DNA of 17,261 bases from JAICNR01 sp035687725. GTDB taxonomy: Bacteria; Gemmatimonadota; Gemmatimonadetes; JACCXV01; JAHWKZ01. Each line of letters opens with the position of its first letter. Positions within the stretch are counted from its first letter, which is position 1. The position numbers were made by a program, and so were the translations under genes. Under the pieces are notes generated by a model. It was not told the origin of the DNA. It searched no databases and saw only the letters and a program-made list of their open reading frames with translations. Positions 15,901-17,261 of the stretch are shown here, piece by piece. The DNA lies in contig DASRVB010000197.1 in the NCBI GenBank assembly GCA_035687725.1, forward strand, positions 1 through 17,261, read 5' to 3'.

Positions 15901-15981
15901 GTCCGCCGCCACGACGCCGGCAACGCGCAGCTCGATCGACCCCAGCGCGCGGAACTCCACAGGTCGCTCCACCCGCAGCAT
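12973..15981 (-). CDS. Large BTAD / NB-ARC-type ATPase / TPR transcriptional regulator
   Basis: 1002 aa. The N-terminal 20-100 region resembles the OmpR-like winged helix of SARP/BTAD regulators ('LAQPKRFSLFAFLAL', 'LLWPESDQSHARHALRQSIYYLR'), followed by a BTAD helical domain to about 245. A STAND-type ATPase follows: Walker A GTGGVGKT (283-290), Walker B LLLVLDN (353-359), 'LVTSR' (383-387) and the GLPLAIELAA motif near 455-465. From about 640 to 900 it is helical with TPR-like repeats, the probable ligand or protein sensor. Such proteins are nucleotide-dependent switch activators. ATG 15981 has AAAGGA directly in front of it (too close), so GTG at residue 4 (15972, spacing 9 nt) is a real alternative. 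A minus-strand TAGAAT at 16036-16041 may be its -10. No biosynthetic cluster is visible next to it. Confidence 0.93.
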   Translation of the reverse strand: MLRVERPVEFRALGSIELRVAGVVAADVLAQPKRFSLFAFLALGGYRSHRRDTLVALLWPESDQSHARHALRQSIYYLRNHLDESLLVVRGEEIAVDRDRLWCDVDELDRAWERGHLERVAELYRGDLLEGFHATGAGNEFEFWLERERFRLQGIAGEANRLLAESALARGDTESAIRWATARRAVQPADEGALLGLMRLLNEAGRRESALESYRGFVAQSGYPGSEELEALALELQAEAERGWSSRMVSPPTMPGTLIGRRRSIEEALSHLKSGARLLTLTGTGGVGKTRLAIEVARGAERSFEGAVAWVSLAPIRDASALPDVVAEAVGLEPRPAGFDEGQLVSWLSVRKLLLVLDNFEHLLQGSPFVAQLLRTCPRLSILVTSRAPLKLRGEQELEVLPLTLPDPSRRLGQELPFDSEAVALFVDRVRALSPSFRLTDDNADAVIEICRRLEGLPLAIELAAPRTKIMSSAALASRLEKQLPLLTAGPRDLPERQRTLHDAIRWSVELLDPAERELLFGLSVFAGGCDLEAVERVVEMVAGPDGDPLDLLTALIDTSLLRRTESADGESRFTMLESIREYGAAALERAGRAEVWRTAHARHYAAWVETGCRARYCTPGEAGWFDRITEEHENLNAAMRWSLAGGDAECAVRIAASVAHFWCVRGRLAEGRSWLDRILAARVGLKEPLRVRVLAAAAHLRSHQGLWGEAIVLHEEVVARRRSMGDRKVLVGALHNLGATQLEAGLLEEARASMTESLAIAEELGDDLNAAFSLTGLGTLARIEGRFSVAKSSLVEALARARKTRQEAQAAVVLREMADVARAEGETEAALHLLEEAAATLDELGRVGDLAATIERMGEIREAPEPDLARRLYARAIRLYRESGYMWGVGRGLARFARIALDDGLPGRCIELMAGAEALCPVQDASDRKVLDRARATAGEGTSAACWATGHAMSLERLLRLADELVPAVEIAVTAGLVRQIPIEPGTSAEAGSAGVPAGSG

Positions 15982-16092
15982 TCCTTTCCCGGAGTGACGA
16001 TCAGGATACGATCGGGTGACTCGCTCGCGAGATCGATTCTAGGCCCACGCTCGGACTGCAACGACGTCCGAGCTCTCCACAGAGCCTGGAAC

Positions 16093-16100
16093 GAGGAGGT
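16093..16100 (+). promoter_or_regulatory. Strong ribosome binding site of the small lipoprotein gene
   Basis: GAGGAGGT ends 5 nt before ATG 16106, the best Shine-Dalgarno match in the window. It is the main proof that the short frame is translated. Confidence 0.75.
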
Positions 16101-16105
16101 CCTCG

Positions 16106-16255
16106 ATGCGAGCGAGTCCCCAGCTTTGCGTTTTCGCCTGTATCCTAACGCTTGTGGTCGTCGGCTGCAGGACCAGCGACCCGGTCGGCCCCGAGGTGCA
16201 GCGGGAGGCGGCCCTCGCGGAGGATCCCTGCTATCCCAACATGACCCCGTGCTAG
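16106..16255 (+). CDS. Small lipoprotein, 49 aa
   Basis: A short gene with an excellent GAGGAGGT ribosome site. The N-terminus MRAS.. leads into a hydrophobic stretch (LCVFACILTLVVVGC) ending in a lipobox-like VVGC with Cys21. Lipidation would give a mature peptide of only 29 residues. That peptide is acidic, has two further cysteines (C42, C49, the last residue) in 'DPCYPNMTPC', and could form a disulfide. Cys8 and Cys12 lie in the signal part. It is divergent from the large activator gene (125 bp apart) and convergent with the Asp/Arg-rich protein gene. No family is recognised. Small orphan lipoproteins of this kind are common and poorly annotated. The confidence rests on the ribosome site plus lipobox. 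Confidence 0.75.
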   Translation: MRASPQLCVFACILTLVVVGCRTSDPVGPEVQREAALAEDPCYPNMTPC

Positions 16256-16277
16256 GGATTCACCGCCCGCTCGGGGG

Positions 16278-16820
16278 TCAGTCGACGAGTGCCAGCACTT
16301 GCCCGACGACGGCGCTCCAGAACGCTTGATCGGCATCGTACCTTCGGTCGCGCAGGACGATCACCCGCGTCTGGTCGCGCAGGAACACGTCGTCCCCCCA
16401 GAAGAACACCGCGCCCGGGCGCCCGATCCCATAGCCCTTCTGCAGGCACCACTGGATCCCGAACACCGGATGCCCGGCGCCGCTGCGACAGAAGCTCGGT
16501 CCCCGGTCGCTGCGGACCGGGTACCAGAAGAAGTCGTCGTCGTCGAGGATGATCGTGCGGCCGCTGTTGCGCAGGACGAACCGGTCACGGTCCCGATCGC
16601 GCACGACCACGCGGTCGCGGTCCCGATCGCGATTCAGGATGCGGATGCGATCGTGGTCATCGTCATCGTCGTCGTCCCGATCGATCACGATGACACGCTG
16701 CTCGTGCTTGTTCTTGTGCTTGTTGCCGTTTGCGTTGCCGCGCCCTTGCGCCCATGCGGTCGTCGGAAGCGCGACGGCGAGCGCGAGCGCCAGCGGAAGG
16801 GTCGAGCGCAGGAGCTTCAT
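16278..16820 (-). CDS. Secreted Asp/Arg-repeat protein of unknown function
   Basis: 180 aa from ATG 16820, chosen over GTG 16829 because GGAGG sits 8 nt before the ATG and inside the longer form's leader. Residues 1-24 are a signal peptide ending AWA-Q. Then come a Gly/Asn/Lys/His-rich segment (25-40), a run of seven or more Asp (about 49-55) and RD dipeptide repeats (64-70 and 74-80). A compact C-terminal part contains 'GAGHPVFGIQWC' (114-125) and two cysteines (C111, C125) that could pair. The acidic run suggests divalent-cation or mineral binding, which is inference only. The RD repeats are encoded by a 20-bp near-direct repeat. I recognise no named family, although GHPVFG..WC-type C-termini recur in related environmental genomes as far as I recall. 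Confidence 0.85.
   Translation of the reverse strand: MKLLRSTLPLALALAVALPTTAWAQGRGNANGNKHKNKHEQRVIVIDRDDDDDDDHDRIRILNRDRDRDRVVVRDRDRDRFVLRNSGRTIILDDDDFFWYPVRSDRGPSFCRSGAGHPVFGIQWCLQKGYGIGRPGAVFFWGDDVFLRDQTRVIVLRDRRYDADQAFWSAVVGQVLALVD
16582..16631. repeat. 20-bp direct repeat encoding the Arg-Asp blocks
   Basis: Positions 16582-16601 and 16612-16631 differ at one base (A16587 against G16617) and lie 30 bp apart, a multiple of three, so the frame is kept. The repeats encode the two RDRDRD blocks and probably arose by slippage or duplication. Confidence 0.75.
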
Positions 16821-16928
16821 TTCGGTCACCTCCGGGTGGCGCGGCCCCGGGGATCGTGTCTCCTCGAGAGTACCCCAGGCGACCGCGCCGGTGTTCCACC
16901 CGGAAACGGGTCCCGGCGGGCGGACGCC

Positions 16929-17114
16929 TTACCGGCCCGCTTCTCGCGCGCGGCCGATGGCCTCATCGAGCGCCTCGAGCTCTCGCTCGTCCAAGCTGGC
17001 CGCTTCCCGCATTTCGTCGATCGCCGCGACTGAGGCGACCCAGCGCAGGACGATGGCGCGAACCCTTCGTTCGAAGTCGTAGAGTCGGCGGCAGGCATGC
17101 GGCCGAGTGGGCAT
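16929..17114 (-). CDS. Doubtful short helical ORF, 61 aa
   Basis: The frame is open from GTG 17198 or ATG 17114. From the ATG it gives 61 residues, basic at the N-terminus and then amphipathic helix with many Glu/Ala/Arg ('DERELEALDEAIGRAREAG'). No ribosome site is seen before either start, and no family is recognised. Its composition is more protein-like than that of neighbouring shadow frames, which is the only reason to list it. It could be chance. Confidence 0.35.
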   Translation of the reverse strand: MPTRPHACRRLYDFERRVRAIVLRWVASVAAIDEMREAASLDERELEALDEAIGRAREAGR

Positions 17115-17177
17115 GCAACGAAGGTACGGTCCCCGCACGGGTAGTGCTAGTTTTCCAGCATCAGGCCTGGAGCGCCG

Positions 17178-17210
17178 CGTCGCGCAGGGAAGCGTCACGT
17201 CGCGCAGGGA
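17178..17210. repeat. 13-bp direct repeat near right edge
   Basis: CGTCGCGCAGGGA occurs at 17178-17190 and 17198-17210 (period 20). GAGCGCCGCG also flanks the pair, at 17170-17179 and 17210-17219. It lies just upstream of a possible gene start at 17237, so it may be a regulatory repeat; nothing more can be said. Confidence 0.55.
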
Positions 17211-17236
17211 GCGCCGCGGTCGTATCCTGGGGCGCC

Positions 17237-17261
17237 ATGCCGAGCGTCCTGAAAGCCCAGC
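17237..17261 (+). CDS. Possible gene start cut by the window edge
   Basis: ATG 17237 opens a frame (MPSVLKAQ...) that runs off the right edge after eight codons. A TATCCT hexamer at 17223-17228 lies about 9 bp before the ATG and could be a -10, implying a leaderless or nearly leaderless transcript; no good -35 and no ribosome site are seen. Too little is present to name a product. Confidence 0.25.

Noticed and set aside
16036..16061. Promoter for the activator gene (minus-strand TTGCAG and TAGAAT)
   Set aside because: TAGAAT is a good -10, but TTGCAG is only 14 bp away and the hexamer at 17-bp spacing is poor, so it is mentioned but not called.
15169..16329. Plus-strand 386-codon ORF antisense to the activator
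   Set aside because: No recognisable domain, no ribosome site, composition typical of an antisense shadow.
1..17261. CRISPR array, prophage, transposon, toxin-antitoxin or defence system
   Set aside because: No repeat-spacer array, transposase, integrase, terminal inverted repeats or recognisable defence domains were found. The STAND-type ATPase is joined to a SARP/BTAD-like DNA-binding head, which points to transcriptional control and not to an Avs-type defence protein.

Overview
The window is high-GC, densely packed bacterial chromosomal DNA. It has strong sigma70-type promoters (TTGACA), Shine-Dalgarno sites and many overlapping stop/start junctions. The gene mix is a DUF5916 outer-membrane-type protein, a LytS/LytTR pair, a large BTAD-NB-ARC-TPR activator, secreted amidohydrolases and small lipoproteins. 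This suits a Gemmatimonadota / Eisenbacteria / FCB-like environmental bacterium, but that placement is inference because there is no marker gene here. I see no phage, transposon, CRISPR, rRNA or tRNA.

Layout. (1) 1-2253, minus: the N-terminal 751 codons of a DUF5916/CBM9-like protein, running off the left edge. Its promoter (2328-2355) is overlapped by a pair of CTAG-rich palindromes that look like a repressor operator. (2) 2455-7794, minus: a four-gene potassium-uptake operon, ltaE-like threonine aldolase > trkA > trkH > trkH. The trkA gene appears to start at CTG, and the two tandem trkH paralogues differ near the pore. (3) 7795-8123: a divergent control region with a near-consensus promoter, a ykkC subtype-2-like riboswitch (ppGpp or PRPP class) and an intrinsic terminator, all ahead of glnA. 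(4) 8124-10771, plus: glnA (GSI-alpha) and a secreted amidohydrolase joined by a GTGA overlap. (5) 11034-12970, plus: a LytS-type sensor kinase (probable CTG start) and a LytTR response regulator, also overlapping at GTGA. (6) 12973-15981, minus: a 1002-residue BTAD/NB-ARC/TPR regulator whose stop codon lies 2 bp from that of the response regulator. (7) 16106-17261: a 49-residue lipoprotein, a secreted Asp/Arg-repeat protein, a doubtful short ORF and a possible gene start at the right edge.

How the parts may work together. Trk uptake and glutamine synthetase sit back to back across one control region. K+ and glutamate/glutamine pools are linked physiologically, so joint control by nutrient or stress state is plausible but unproven. 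The riboswitch in front of glnA is the strongest unusual signal. Its aptamer-like core precedes a perfect-looking terminator and shares bases with it, which predicts ligand-dependent read-through. The kinase/regulator pair and the large activator have no recognisable targets inside the window.
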